Positions 52,619-63,808 of a DNA stretch of 64,000 bases are shown here, one piece after another (within the stretch, counting starts at the first letter, position 1; every line of letters begins with the position of its first letter). Position numbers and translations under genes: made by a program. Source of the DNA: Xanthostigma xanthostigma (Eukaryota > Arthropoda > Insecta > Raphidioptera > Raphidiidae); NCBI GenBank assembly GCA_963575645.1, contig OY754467.1, positions 5,456,001 to 5,520,000 of the forward strand, given 5' to 3'. Under the pieces are notes generated by a model. That model worked only from the letters and a program-made list of their open reading frames with translations. It was not told where the DNA came from and did not search any database.

Positions 52619-53091
52619 TGTAAATACAAAAATTATAATTTTTTTGAAAAAAAAAACTAAATTTTTTATTGATTTGTAAAAAAATATAGATTTTTAAAAT
52701 AATATTTTTGTTGTAGGTACTTACAATTTTAATTGTATAGGAGTGTATCTGCACCTTAAAGTTTAGATGTGTTGGGTACAGTCTCTTACCAAATTGCACG
52801 GTGGATCTCTAACTGTTGGTACTTAACCATAACGCTATACTTTTGTATACGACTTTCGCGAGTGAGCTACCTTAAATATGTGTTCAGAAAATGAAAAAAA
52901 GGTTCTGAAAACCAATTTAGTTTTTAAATCTTAACAAAACTAATCTGTTGTAACAACTAAATTACTGTTTATCTTAAAACAGGTATCAAATATACAATTC
53001 AACAACATTTAATTAGATACAAACTGAAGGGTGTAGAACAGTGAAAATATTAATAGAAAAAAAAACAGGTAAAAATTACAATCCTTACCTC

Positions 53092-53227
53092 TATCCATCA
53101 TTTCCAGTTCACTCATCTTCCACGTTAAATGTTTCTGATTTTTGACATTTCCGAAAAATCGTAGCCACTTGAATGCATTCTTATTGGCCAGTTTGTTAAA
53201 CGTTGATTGCATCTTTTTGTCACTCAT
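53092..53227 (-). CDS. Possible first exon, unknown product
   Basis: ATG at 53227 (minus) opens MSDKKMQSTFNKLANKNAFK and continues to a MSELEMMDRG segment, where AGAG is followed by GTAAGGAT, a strong 5' splice-site match. The 45-residue peptide is basic and hydrophilic, and I do not recognise it. No acceptor or second exon could be identified; the LINE downstream could lie in the intron. Very tentative. Confidence 0.2.
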
Positions 53228-54583
53228 TTTAATTAAAAAAAATTACACAAACTCACATAATTTTTTAATACGATTTTATTGTAGTGTTTATTTAAAATAT
53301 GGACTACTTAAAAACAGTCTGTCCGTAGAGATATTTTAAATGTACACTCATTATTAATTAAAGATTTCAATTAAAGATTCCTAGAAATAACAAAACAGTT
53401 ATAGTAATTCAAAACTACCCGTTAACTTGAAGTCGCGTTTATTCCAACACATTTTCGTTTACTTCGTAACGACTGAACCGATTTTTATAAAAATTTTACG
53501 TCGCCTATTCTTGTAGACAATTGCATGATCTAAAACTTTTGTCTGACTGATTTTTAGATAACGTTTACCGTTTACGAGAAAAGTGCAAGAAACCGATCCT
53601 TTTAACATTTGACCTTGAATAATTTTTTAGCAGACGTAGGATCGGCGGAGACTTGAAATTTCATTTATAATGGCGTACCTAAGACCTGTACCGATTTTCA
53701 GCTCTATGCGAATTATTGTAAACTTAGGTATGTAGGAAATTTCAAAATCAAGTAGAATGATTAACACAATTCTCGAATAAAACAATTACAATATTTATTG
53801 CAATAACCGATCACGCTCACATTTCAATAAGTTCTGATAGCCTTTTACAAAAATAGCTACGAATTTATATTGTATTGCGTAATAGTGCTTCATTAGGTTT
53901 GATGTCATCACCAGGTCAGTTTCAAAATGTAGATACAGCGGTTCGAAATAGGTGGATTTTTGTCTATTTTGACCGGACTATACACGAATTATACAAATAT
54001 CTACTTTACTTCGAGATTTATAAAGATGAAACTACAACGAAGCTATTTTATACTAAGAGAGGGCCCCATCCGATGAATTTGCTACGGGCCTTAAGTGGTA
54101 TAGTTACGGCACTCAATGTTGTTTACTAAAAATTACAAATGAATATACGGCATAAGGCACTTACACGATCCACCATCGCACGAAGCCTATTTAAAATGGG
54201 CCCAATCGGGCCATGTTAAGAGTGGTACTTAGAGGTTGAAAAAATTTTTCGAGCCCAAAAATACCGACTAAATTCTCGGAATCGTTTCAAATTTGAAATT
54301 TAACCCTTTAGTAATTATTAAAATGTGCTGCTAAAATAAAAAAAAAATCGGCCCGACAGGACTGGACAAATTTTATGAAAACACAAGTTTACTGATATAG
54401 ATTTACATACTGAAGGGTGTATATAATTTGGTATAAATGTTGAATTGATATGTAGTATTGAAATTAAGTACTTACAAAAATGTTGTTTTAAGGGGTGTAT
54501 TAAGGGGTAATTTTTTATTTTGTCCAAAAACAAAGTTAAGTTCATATAATAGAGCCACACTGCCTATAAAAGCAAATACACTA
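53228..54583. other. Unassigned spacer
   Basis: An 84-codon plus frame (53875-54129) lacks a recognised domain. 53440-53640 resembles dispersed repeat text around AAACTTTTGTCTGA and TTGACCTTGAAT. Otherwise nothing seen. Confidence 0.35.
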
Positions 54584-54830
54584 TACTGCCGTAAAAAGGC
54601 AAAAGGCAGTAAGTGACCAACTTATGAATTTGAGTAAATCAAGATTTACTAAAAATGTATTGACCGTCCAGAATTTTAGATTATGGAAACCAAAACATGG
54701 GGAAACATTTTTTAAAGACAATAAAATTATTGCTGCAGCACTTACTGCTGTCGTTGGTTTCAGTATGAACACATTTTTCAACAAATGTCACTTACTGCCC
54801 TTTGCCTTTTTAGGGCAGTAGGTATATTGT
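54584..54830. mobile_element. 247-bp MITE with TACTGCC ends
   Basis: TACTGCCGTAAAAAGGCAAA, AGGCAGTAAGTGA and inverse TCACTTACTGCCCTTTGCCT, TTTTAGGGCAGTA. Inverted repeats about 35 bp. The middle contains a 65-codon frame (54624-54821, plus; IIAAALTAVVGFSMNTFF), ending within the right repeat; coding status unproven. Confidence 0.75.
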
Positions 54831-55451
54831 CGGCAGGGTTTGCCACTGCGACCCGGAGTTTTTTTTAAATTAAAAACGACCTAAAAACGTCAAAGAAGTT
54901 TGTACGCAGTAGATACTACTTACTATTGATTTTTGATTAAACAATATTACTTCACATTACACCGTATAAATAATTACTCATGAATGATAACGAAAAGGTT
55001 AGTTGATATACTACTATAGAGTGTGATGATATCCCGGTATCTTTTTAGAAGAGATAATATTACGAACTTTTAACTCTGATAAACTGGTCTACACCCTACA
55101 CTCCAGATATATAAAACGCAACTAACGCAAAAACGTACAAACAGCAGTTATGCTAATTGCATCATTGCACAATCAAAACGCGCTTCGACAATAATTGTAA
55201 GTACGCGGAATTTAACTGCAATGAACACGTTACGCAAGATTTTATTAAACATTGTAAATATTATTTTACGCTACTCAAACGCAATTTTATGTAATAACGA
55301 ATGTTCTACTCTATTAAAAAATTTCTCCGTAAATGTTTTAACTCAACAAATTTTGTTATACACAGCTAATTGGTCTGTACTTTTATTAAGGGGTTATACA
55401 TCACCTTGGAACTTTAAAAAATCGATTTTTTTTTAATAAATAAATTGTGAA
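54831..55451. other. Unassigned spacer
   Basis: No gene or element recognised. Confidence 0.45.
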
Positions 55452-55453
55452 TA

Positions 55454-56349
55454 CAGTAGATCCCCGATTATCCGAGGTAACATGGGGAACACCCTACTCG
55501 GATAACTGAAATATTATTAGTTGAAAACAAAAGTGACATTAGGCAAAAAATTACATTTTACAGTAGAGCACTTTTTAGTTTTAATAATATTGTTTTGTCC
55601 TAAAAAAGTTACTATTAAAATACTGCTTATAGAGATTCTTTTGTTAATAATGAGACAATTTATTATTGTTTTAATTTATTTGTTGACCACAATGTTAAAA
55701 ATAAAGTTATTAAAAAAAAGACCTTTCAACAATAATTTTTTGTTTTGTGTCATTGTTGTCATAACCTATAATCAGTAAATTGGAGACTTCAACTGCAAAA
55801 AGTGTCACTAAACAAAATGTGTCTTTTTATGTATTTACTTACTTGCATTAATTTTTGTAGCAACTGTAATCAGTAAACTGTCATTTAACAAAATGTGTCA
55901 CTTTTTCACTTACAGCGACGTACGTGCCAAACAACTGCTTTGACACAATTAAAATAGTGTCGTTATATCATACACGACCATGGGCAATTCTTTCAAAATA
56001 TAAAGTGACACTAGCTCAATCTAGCGGAAATAAGTGGATTTATGAGCAAACGGAAATTTTCGCATAGTGACACTCTTGCAGTAAAACATGAATCTTACAA
56101 AAGATGAAAAGTTAACTTTTTTGTATAGTGTCACTATTGTTTTCAACGTGCGAATTTATTTTATCGCCCCGACGATTTTACATGGAAATATGTACATTAC
56201 ATACTATATTTTAGAAGCTCGGTTAATACGGATATTGGGTCTTTAGTGGCTCGATTAATTCGGATCATAGACGCGCGTACCTCGCATTAGATTGGCTCGG
56301 TTAATCCAGAGCTCGGATAATTGCGACTCGGATAATCGAGGTTCTACTG
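55454..56349. mobile_element. pogo/Tigger-type element, 896 bp
   Basis: CAGTAGATCCCCGATTATCC and inverse GGATAATCGAGGTTCTACTG with TA on both sides, the CAGT(A/T).. CGATTATCCG style of pogo/Tigger termini. Near the right end GGCTCG(A/G)TTAAT..GGA is repeated (56243, 56285). Internal frames show no DDE transposase. TGTCACTTTTTCACTTACAG-like motifs recur at 55800-56160. Confidence 0.85.
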
Positions 56350-56843
56350 TACTTTGAAATACTCGAAATTACTTAACTGCTGGACACGATATCTCAAGAT
56401 CTACTCAATCGATCTTGTTCAAATTCATGACATATTTTCTTTATAATATTATGCATGGCCCTACGTAGGATTTTTTTGATTGGGTGCCTTGTTCAAAAGT
56501 TATAATTTTTTTAAACCCAAATTTGGATAAAAATTAGCACTTTTTTTTCAAACAGCTGCCATTTCTACATACAATTTTTTATCCTTATCTCCTGTGTTGT
56601 GCGATAGCTGTTACCTTTTTACGATTTTTAGTGACCCTTTTTTGAGGGCGGTTCAATTTTTTTTAAGTTTTTTATTTTAAATTTTTTAGAGTCTAATGAA
56701 ACCGAAAAGCAACGCTCACACCGACAACTACAATTTTTGCAAAATTTCTTTGATTTTTGTTAATTTCCTAAAAAGTTGCTGAACCGATTTAGCTAAAATT
56801 TATACAGAACCAATTTTGAAAAATTCCTCTTTTTTTGAGTTGA
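56350..56843. other. Unassigned spacer
   Basis: Nothing recognised. Confidence 0.5.
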
Positions 56844-56847
56844 TTAA

Positions 56848-57392
56848 AGGGCGCTGCACACGAGGCTAGAAATGCTGCTAGATTTGCCTACTAGTTTTCT
56901 ATAGCGCTGGTTTTCTTGATTGCTGTTATGTGCTCGCTTCACACGAGACGTCTCTTCAAGCTAGTTTTGTGAATAAATCTGGTGCGCGCGCAGTGACAGT
57001 TCAAATATAAACACAGAGTAAAACGTGTGTGTTGTCCGACTCTGAGCAGAATGACGCCATGTTAGTATGTGGGCATATGTTCAAGTCACCCACGTGACAA
57101 TATAAATATAAACACAGAGCAAAACGTGTCTGTTGTCTGACTCTGAGCAGAATGACGCCACGTTTGTTTGTGGGCGTGTGTTCAAGCCGCCCGCGTGACA
57201 AGATACTGCTTCCTGATTGGTTCTTGCTCATACCTAGCAGCGGACCTAGCAAGGAAAATAGTCCCTGTTCTAATTTTAAAACCTATCTTGTGAACTAGCA
57301 GGCGAGCCCGCTGTGACGTCATTTCCAGCCTCGAACCCAGCCTGCTGCCAGCAGAACTCTAAGCTGTGTTTCTAGCCTCGTGTGCAGAGGTC
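56848..57392. mobile_element. CTGCACACGAG MITE with TTAA flanks, copy A
   Basis: AGGGCGCTGCACACGAGGCT and inverse AGCCTCGTGTGCAGAGGTC, flanked by TTAA (56844-56847, 57393-57396), the target of piggyBac-type elements. A 101-bp internal tandem duplication starts AAATATAAACACAGAG at 57003 and 57104. Non-coding. Confidence 0.75.
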
Positions 57393-57814
57393 TTAAAATA
57401 ACGTTTCGGTGAATGATGATTCGTAATCATAATAACAGTTAACAAATTAGGTGTGGTTCTTTTAACAACAATAATTTATAAGAAGGAGCTGAGGAAACAG
57501 CTAGCATAAATGCTATCGTGCTATATTCATACATAAAAAAAAACATTCTCAGAACGCCGTATAAATACGAATTGGCAACAAAACGGTCATGTTTAAAATG
57601 AAATGGGTAAAGAATATATCAACCTTCGAGAACGTGACCAAAATGGGCACTGAGAATAACAATAACAGCCATTAAAGAATAGGGACAAGAAGACTTTTGA
57701 TATTATTTAAACCAAAAAGGCACGCAGGCACGCACGGTTCACATATGTATCAAGCAATCTGTTTATAATGGAATTATACAGTATGTTTTGTTTTAATATA
57801 AAGGCTGGAAACAC
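57393..57814. other. Unassigned spacer
   Basis: Nothing recognised. Confidence 0.45.
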
Positions 57815-57900
57815 TGTTTGGACTTCTGCTGGCCGGCAGGCTGGGTTCGAGGCTGGAAATGACGTCATTGCGGGCTCGCCTGCTAGCTCACAAGATAGAG
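57815..57900 (-). mobile_element. CTGCACACGAG MITE fragment
   Basis: GGTTCGAGGCTGGAAATGAC, GTCATTGCGGGCTCGCCTGC, TAGCTCACAAGAT, the inverse of 57285-57345. Cut at the 3' tail of the next LINE fragment. Confidence 0.6.
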
Positions 57901-58212
57901 ATAGATATTTATTCGGTCAGTTGAGACATACATCTATTTGACACGTCAACGAAATAGGTAGGTACAAGATAAAATTATAAAGTTATCAGCAACATAAAAA
58001 TTCATTAATATACTATAAAAGGGCCGATCTACTAAAAAATGTTTAATATTTTTCTTAAAAAGTGAAAAGGTATTGTTTTTCAGCCTTTCAAGTAATTTAT
58101 TCTAAATATAGGCTGAATAATTTTCTGGACAATACTTATAGACGGAGAGCTAGCTACGGAAACAGGTTTGCAATTTATAGAGCAACGAAATCCCTCTAGT
58201 TAGTGTGCCATA
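57901..58212 (-). pseudogene. LINE ORF2 C-terminal fragment
   Basis: The minus strand reads LLERLKNNTFSLFKKNIKHF then LVDRPFYS, the FK..LK.FL...FY pattern of jockey/CR1 C-termini, followed by a 3' UTR ending AAATATCTATCTCTATC. An inverted copy of 58141-58208 lies at 58498-58563 (GAGGGATTTCGTTGCTCTAT), with about 290 bp between. Confidence 0.55.
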
Positions 58213-58497
58213 CTATCATTATTAATTAATCCGGGCGCCTGGCAGCTGTTCAGCGGTGGGTGAGAGAGTGGATGGGCAACAAAGGGGTTGTAAAATCAAT
58301 TGAAGGTGTGCAATTTATAGAGCTCTGTGTTTGCTGTGATATTATAGCTAATTATGTATTTAATTCGAATATAACATTGCCAGGCGTTTTAATTGGGATA
58401 AAAAAGTGCCAGGTAACATCCAAGGTGCGGGAAAAAGTGCCAAAGTCGTCTCATTTATAGAGGACAATAATAATAATAATAATATTGATGATAGTAT
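58213..58497 (+). other. Loop between inverted repeats, 66-codon open frame
   Basis: A plus frame at 58260-58460 encodes 66 residues (MREWMGNKGVVKSIEGV at the start) without recognised domain. CAATTTATAGAG is shared with the flanking repeats. An ATA microsatellite (58467-58485) follows. Confidence 0.25.
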
Positions 58498-58563
58498 GGT
58501 ATACTAACTAGAGGGATTTCGTTGCTCTATAAATTGCAAATCTATTTCCGTAGCTAGCTCTTG

Positions 58564-58840
58564 GACTATTATAAATGTCTTTTGTTGTGAACGGTAATTT
58601 TACTGCTTTTTTACCTCGACCTCGACCATGCCCAATGCCCATCCTCCACCAAGGCATATCTTGCCATATTTTTATGAGCGAAAAGCAACAAGCAAAAGAG
58701 GAAGATACATGGAGCTGTCGTAATCTTTTCTCGCGGATAGATTTTAAAATTAGAACAAAAACTATATTTCTGGGCAAGAACCAATCAGAAAACAGTATCT
58801 TGTCTCGTGGACGACATGCGGACACACATCCTCTGAATTA
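58564..58840 (-). mobile_element. CTGCACACGAG MITE fragment, unresolved 5' part
   Basis: 58735-58835 is the inverse of the family's AAGATACTG.TTCCTGATTG and TGGGCGTGTG block. 58575-58730 has frames on both strands (minus WQDMPWWRMGIGHGRGRGKK) with no recognised domain. Confidence 0.45.
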
Positions 58841-59453
58841 AAAAGTTGACGTGACATTTTTATTGACCATCCCCTCCTTTTAAATGAGATTTTACCGGAC
58901 CCCTGGCCCCCATTTTGAGCTGGCGTAATTATTGGTCGTCCCCAAAGTAGTTATTGATAGGGATAAGGCAAAAACTATTTATCGGACACTTGAAAGTTCA
59001 GGTCAACTACCTTATAGCCTAGCGGTAATAAAGCGTTTCATATATTAATTAGCATTATCTCAGGGGAATTTATCGTCCAATAAGAGTAATGAACTTGTAT
59101 ATCCTTGTACAAAAAGAACAGTATTCAATTAATAAGTGGCTGGTATTCCATTACACGTCGTTTAATTAAAATGAATACATCGGAAGTCGGGTAAGTTAAG
59201 ACGCATGCGCAGCAGCGTATACAATGGCGAGAGGTTTATAATAAACTATTGCATCTAATATAATAGAGCTATAATTTACTACACGCAGAGTGTGAAGACA
59301 CAGAGATACTGTGTATTCTATTATATTACGAAACTCGTACGCGAACAATTATTTACGTCGAGTGTGTCAAACCTCCAATCTATACAGATAAATAAAATTG
59401 AAGTGTCTGTAATGTCAAAATAACAGCTTTTTACTAAATGCATATGAAAGTAT
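58841..59453. other. Unassigned spacer
   Basis: Nothing recognised. Confidence 0.5.
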
Positions 59454-60039
59454 TATAGTCAGAGTGCCCGTCGGCAAAAATTTTATTGATACATACTCTC
59501 CCAAAACTTTGTATATGGCTTCATTAGGCCTAGTCTGACACCTATTTCCTCTATGACTTTTCTTGATTTTGGGGCGTTTTCCCTCTAAAGTTTCCGAAAA
59601 ATGTCGTTTTGACGACATGTAAAAATTTATAGATACTGTTTGTTTTTTTAATTGGATAGCTTAAAAATTTCAACCAAAACGCTAAAATAGTGTTCTCTGA
59701 CAAATAACATGAACCATTTAAAATGTCTGACACCTCGAATATATCGAACATATTCGAGGTGTCAGACATTTTAAATGGTTCATGTTATTTGTTAGAGGAC
59801 ATTATTTTAGAGTTTTGGTTGAAGTTTTTAAGCTATTCAATTAAATAAAAAACAAACAGTATCTATAAATTTTTACATGTCGTCAAAACGACATCTTTCG
59901 GAAAATTTAGAGGAAAAACGCCCCAAAATCAAGAAAAATCGTAGAGGAAATAGGTGTCAGACTAGGCCTAGTGAAGTCATATACATAGTTTGGGGAGAGT
60001 ATGTATCAATAAAATTTTTGTCGACGGGCACTGACTATA
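59454..60039. mobile_element. 586-bp near-perfect palindrome (foldback)
   Basis: Ends TATAGTCAGAGTGCCCGTCG and inverse. Arms of about 288 bp, roughly 93-95 percent identical by eye, meet at a centre of a few bases (59740-59747, TATATCGAACATATTC). Each arm carries the frame MSSKRH(F/L)SE.LE.KRPKIKK and then RGNRCQTRP.E.IY (59415-59618 minus; 59877-60122 plus). A half copy lies at 49216-49522. No transposase motif; superfamily unknown. Confidence 0.9.
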
Positions 60040-61287
60040 TTATAACGAACATGTTTATTTTTATAATCTCAAAGATTCTGATTTTTAACAGAAAACGAAT
60101 AACTTCTACGACTTTACTGTAGTGTTTTATATACTTCGGACTTGCGACTAGAAACTCAGAAATGTATTTAAAGTGTTTATTTAATAAACAAATGATTTAC
60201 GACTCATGCATAAAACGCACAGCAAAATGTAAACCCTCATTCGACCTCAAAACACTGTTAACAATGTAAACACCAAAACATGATTAAACAATTATAAATA
60301 AAACAAAGTGTTCTTCGCTGGAGGCAAATGAAATATTCTCAAAGATGTAAATAATTATCGCATAAACCGGAATGTGGTGTTGGTGGAAGCCTTGATATTG
60401 ATAGATTTGTTGTTTATGCGGTTGCCATGACTGCATTTATTTGCCAGAATATCTCATTTAATATCTCTTTTTTTAATAGACGGTTTTATTTAGAAAAAGA
60501 CAAAGTTTTTGAAACAGAGATACTTTTATTCAGATTGAATACAAGTACATCAACCAATCCAATCATCGGAGAAATCAGGGAATTACATCGAAGAAAGAGA
60601 AGCAGATATATTTTCGATATGCTTTGTTACGTTCACTCACCGCACATTGAGTAGATAGGCAATGATTCATATAGTTAATTAATAGATATTATATGATAAC
60701 TATTTCTGTTTCAAATTGAGTATATTTTGGGCACACAATTTTCGTTTTCTTATCACATATCAAAGTGCATTTCGTTTTGACTCCATAACCTCAAAAACGG
60801 TTTTTTAGATACGTTCAAATAGCAATATGGCCACGATGAACATCTTTTAATATTTCTATTTTTTAGTGAGTATATATTGAAATTATCATTATTAAATAAT
60901 TTTTTTTTATTAAAAGTGCTTTTTTTTGACAACTTGGTCATTCATGCGAAATAGTGACATAAAATAAAATAACAAAAATTATAATTATACATGATTTTCA
61001 TTTAAGACATGTCATATTTATAAATGTTTGCGTTGTTGAACCAAAATAGCATCCTTAAGACACTATAGTTCCGAAGTTCAAAAATAATATTAGTATTTAG
61101 TGGTGATGAGATCATCATAATATAAGCATCTTTGGAAAACTAGATAGCAATCAAATTGAGAATTCAATTTAACAGACAAAAACATTAGGACATTATCTTA
61201 GAACAATGTTATATTTCTTTGAAATAGTCTTCTCCAAATATAGTTACAAATATTTAAACATTGACAAAGTGTCGGAATGCTTGGGAC
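60040..61287. other. Unassigned AT-rich DNA
   Basis: No gene or element recognised; a 75-codon frame (60427-60654) has no known domain. Confidence 0.45.
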
Positions 61288-61410
61288 CATTGGCGTAGCA
61301 AGAGGAGGGGGGCAAGTGGGCCTGACCCATCCTAGAATCCTCCTGGCCCCCTCTAGAATAATAATTGTTCACGTACAAATAATAAGATAAATCTACAATA
61401 ATCTACATAA

Positions 61411-61800
61411 TATCGTCGTTGGTTGTGTAATATCTCTTATGTGCAAAAAGTAAAATTTGCAGAAAAAGCCAAAAAGTGGTTATTTCAGCAACGGATGGTA
61501 AGAACTAGCAATTTCAGAGGTTATATTACTAATTCATACTTATCTTTAGTATGCGTGTTTAATTAAGACGAAGTATTTTCTTACAAAATATTTAACGTTA
61601 ATTTCGGATTTATTGGCACATGTGAGGAATTATTTGATACAACTTTTCACATAAGAGTTAATTCCCCTTGTTGGTTACTGTAAAATTAATTTGGAGGTAT
61701 TACTAGTGTATAGAGCTTCGTTTCATGATTTTTTTCATTTAAAAAACATAAAATCTGCCAATTATGCACATAAGAGCTATTACAGAACCAACGACGATAT
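61411..61800. mobile_element. CGTCGTTGGTTCTG MITE, copy 2
   Basis: CGTCGTTGGTTGTGTAATAT and inverse AGCTATTACAGAACCAACGA-CG with ATAT on both sides. Co-linear with 25365-25743. Confidence 0.85.
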
Positions 61801-61805
61801 TTTAA

Positions 61806-61925
61806 ATCTTTGATTAATGTCTGATTAGAACTCTTCAATAAATAAAATCATCGACCAATTTTTCAGACAATACCTATATTAATATATTGTCTGAAAAATT
61901 GGTCGATAATTTTATTTATTGAAAT
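61806..61925. mobile_element. Penelope-like snapback
   Basis: AATCTTTGATTAATGTCTGA, TTAGAACTCTTCAATAAATA and TCGACCAATTTTTCAGACAA, then a loop of about 20 bp and the inverse TTGTCTGAAAAATTGGTCGA to ATTTTATTTATTGAAATCT. No clear target duplication. Confidence 0.7.
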
Positions 61926-62064
61926 CTACATATTTTCTTTGTCGTGAAATTTCTCCAGAAAATCGTGTTGATCGATTTCACAGTTTTTAAATTATGTATA
62001 AATGGCAGCTGGTAATGGTTGAAAATTTGCCCCCCCCCCCGATAAAATCGTCGCTACGCCAATG

Positions 62065-62594
62065 TACGGGACGGTGTCCCACAAAAATATATTTATAAAA
62101 CAATACTTTCACAAAATGTAGATGTCATTTTCTAGTTTCTATATAACATAAAACTAGAAAACAAAAAGAAAAAATCGTACGCACTGACCAAAAAAAGAAC
62201 ATCTAGAACAAATGAACGAGAGTTGTACGCACTTTCACGTCAAAAATCGGTTTAAAAGCGTCGCGTCGCGGCCGATATTAATTTCACTCACGAATCGTTT
62301 ACTGCACAAATCCTAAATGCAAACAGTTGATTGTTTTATTCGTATAGACATAACCGAATCTTCAGTTATTTAATTACAGTTCACCTGACCAGTTGATCAC
62401 ACAGCAAGACACAGGCAGACAACTAAACACAAGATCTGACATCAACTGTTGATCAAGGCAAACGAAAAGCCTTGACATTACTGTAACATCACGCACTGCA
62501 GAACACACGTTGTCTGTATAAGTTGCGTTGTTTAGTTGTTCAGTTAGATGTGAGGTTATGTACACACAAAGATTACAGTCGTCCAGACGAATTG
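62065..62594. other. Unassigned spacer
   Basis: A 91-codon minus frame (62374-62649) has no known domain and runs into the next element. Confidence 0.4.
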
Positions 62595-62602
62595 CATATT
62601 TA

Positions 62603-62934
62603 TTAGAGCTGTAAAAGTAACGAGAAATTGTGTACCCGTATGTATTCATTACTTAAAGAACCAGTACCCGTTACTTTCGTATCGTTACGTTATTCGTTAC
62701 TTTTCATACGACATACAATCGTGTACTAACAACATCAAGCTTGTATACCATCGCATCGAGGCGCGTCGTATACGTGATACGGTATAACTTATAACCGCAT
62801 CAAACGAGTTGAACTGACATGGATACGACAAATGCGAGTAACGAAATGAATTTGTAAGTAACAATTCGTTACTTCGAGTCAGACGATGTACCTGTTACTC
62901 AGTAACGAATACATACGGTTTGTTACAGCTCTAA
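62603..62934. mobile_element. hAT-type MITE TTAGAGCTGTAA
   Basis: TTAGAGCTGTAAAAGTAACG and inverse GTTTGTTACAGCTCTAA are flanked by CATATTTA (62595-62602) and CATATTTT (62935-62942), 7 of 8 identical. CGTTACTTT and GTAACGAAT motifs are repeated inside. Confidence 0.8.
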
Positions 62935-62952
62935 CATATTTTATTGTGTTAA

Positions 62953-63223
62953 AGGCCGCTGCACACGAGGCTAGAAACGCTGCTAGATTCCTTGCTAGAT
63001 TTACAATATTGTCTCTGAACAGAACACACACCACGGCGCCATGTTTGTTTGTAGCGTTTGCCCATGTCGATCACGTGAAAAGATACTGTTTCCTGATTGG
63101 TTCTTGTTCAAAACCAGCACAAAATATAGGTGGCCCTGGTTCTAATTATGAAAGCCATCTTGTAACAATGACGTCATTCCAATCTTCGCAGCCAGCGCAA
63201 GTCCAGCCTCGAGTGCAGCTAAA
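62953..63223. mobile_element. CTGCACACGAG MITE with TTAA flanks, copy B
   Basis: AGGCCGCTGCACACGAGGCT at the left and CTCGAGTGCAGC near the right, TTAA at 62949-62952 and 63224-63227. GATACTGTTTCCTGATTGGT inside as in the other copies. Confidence 0.75.
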
Positions 63224-63393
63224 TTAATGCCTCTCGCAAAAAAAAAACGTTTATTCTTGTGTATCGCTTTTTGAGATTTTCGTTTCCTTAAATAATTTCA
63301 GATTAAATATCGAAATTGGTCCTTATTCTACGCCATGGCCGATCGCCTGTCAAACAAAGTTGCCTACCTTATTCTATTTTCGAATAATTCCTG

Positions 63394-63737
63394 CAGGGGT
63401 CGGCAACCTTTTGAGACGGAAGAGCCAAAAGTTACAATCTACAAAATTTCCTATAGTTTTTAAAGAGCCGCTAAACATTTCCGTTTCAGTATTATAGTAT
63501 TTGCTTTTATAGGTATAATACATATAATATATCCGAGGACGACACGTCGCGGCGGAGGCGGTGCGGGTGAGACGCGAGTGGAAATGAGAGAGATAGACAT
63601 GGTCCTCAATCATGGCTCGATTTTTAAGGGTTTATATAATAAAATAATTGTTTTTGCGTATAGAACTGGATACCTAGTCGCAACTTTACATCAAAAGAGG
63701 CGCATGCGGCTCGCGAGCCGCAGATTACCGACCCCTG
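63394..63737. mobile_element. hAT-type MITE CAGGGGTCGG in the SINE
   Basis: CAGGGGTCGGCAACCTTTTG, AGAGCC and inverse GGCTCGCGAGCCGCAGATTA-CCGACCCCTG. 344 bp. The expected 8-bp duplication is not recognisable (AATTCCTG and GCCTATAG), so the ends may have been altered. Another end of the family is at 35582. Confidence 0.7.
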
Positions 63738-63758
63738 GCCTATAGCTATTTAGTTGAA

Positions 63759-63808
63759 ATCTTTGATTAACGTCTGAAAAATTGGTCGATAATTTTATTT
63801 ATTGAAGA
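63759..63808 (+). mobile_element. 50-bp Penelope tail with 13-bp TSD
   Basis: CTATTTAGTTGAA lies at 63746-63758 and 63809-63821. The 50 bp between are ATCTTTGATTAACGTCTG followed by AAAAATTGGTCGATAATTTT and ATTTATTGAAGA, i.e. both pLTR-end blocks with everything between them missing. Confidence 0.85.

Larger units (their letters stand above)
61288..62064. mobile_element. hAT-type element TTGGCGTAGC with nested insertions
   Basis: CATTGGCGTAGCAAGAGGAG and inverse CGTCGCTACGCCAATG, flanked by CTTGGGAC and TACGGGAC (6 of 8 identical). A G-rich left and a C-run right subterminal region recall the MITE at 15515. It carries the MITE at 61411-61800 and a Penelope snapback at 61806-61925. Confidence 0.65.

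Noticed and set aside
53875-54129. 84-codon frame as a host gene
   Set aside because: No homology recognised, no splice or promoter context; unique sequence alone is not enough.
60427-60654. 75-codon frame as a gene
   Set aside because: No recognised domain and no supporting context.
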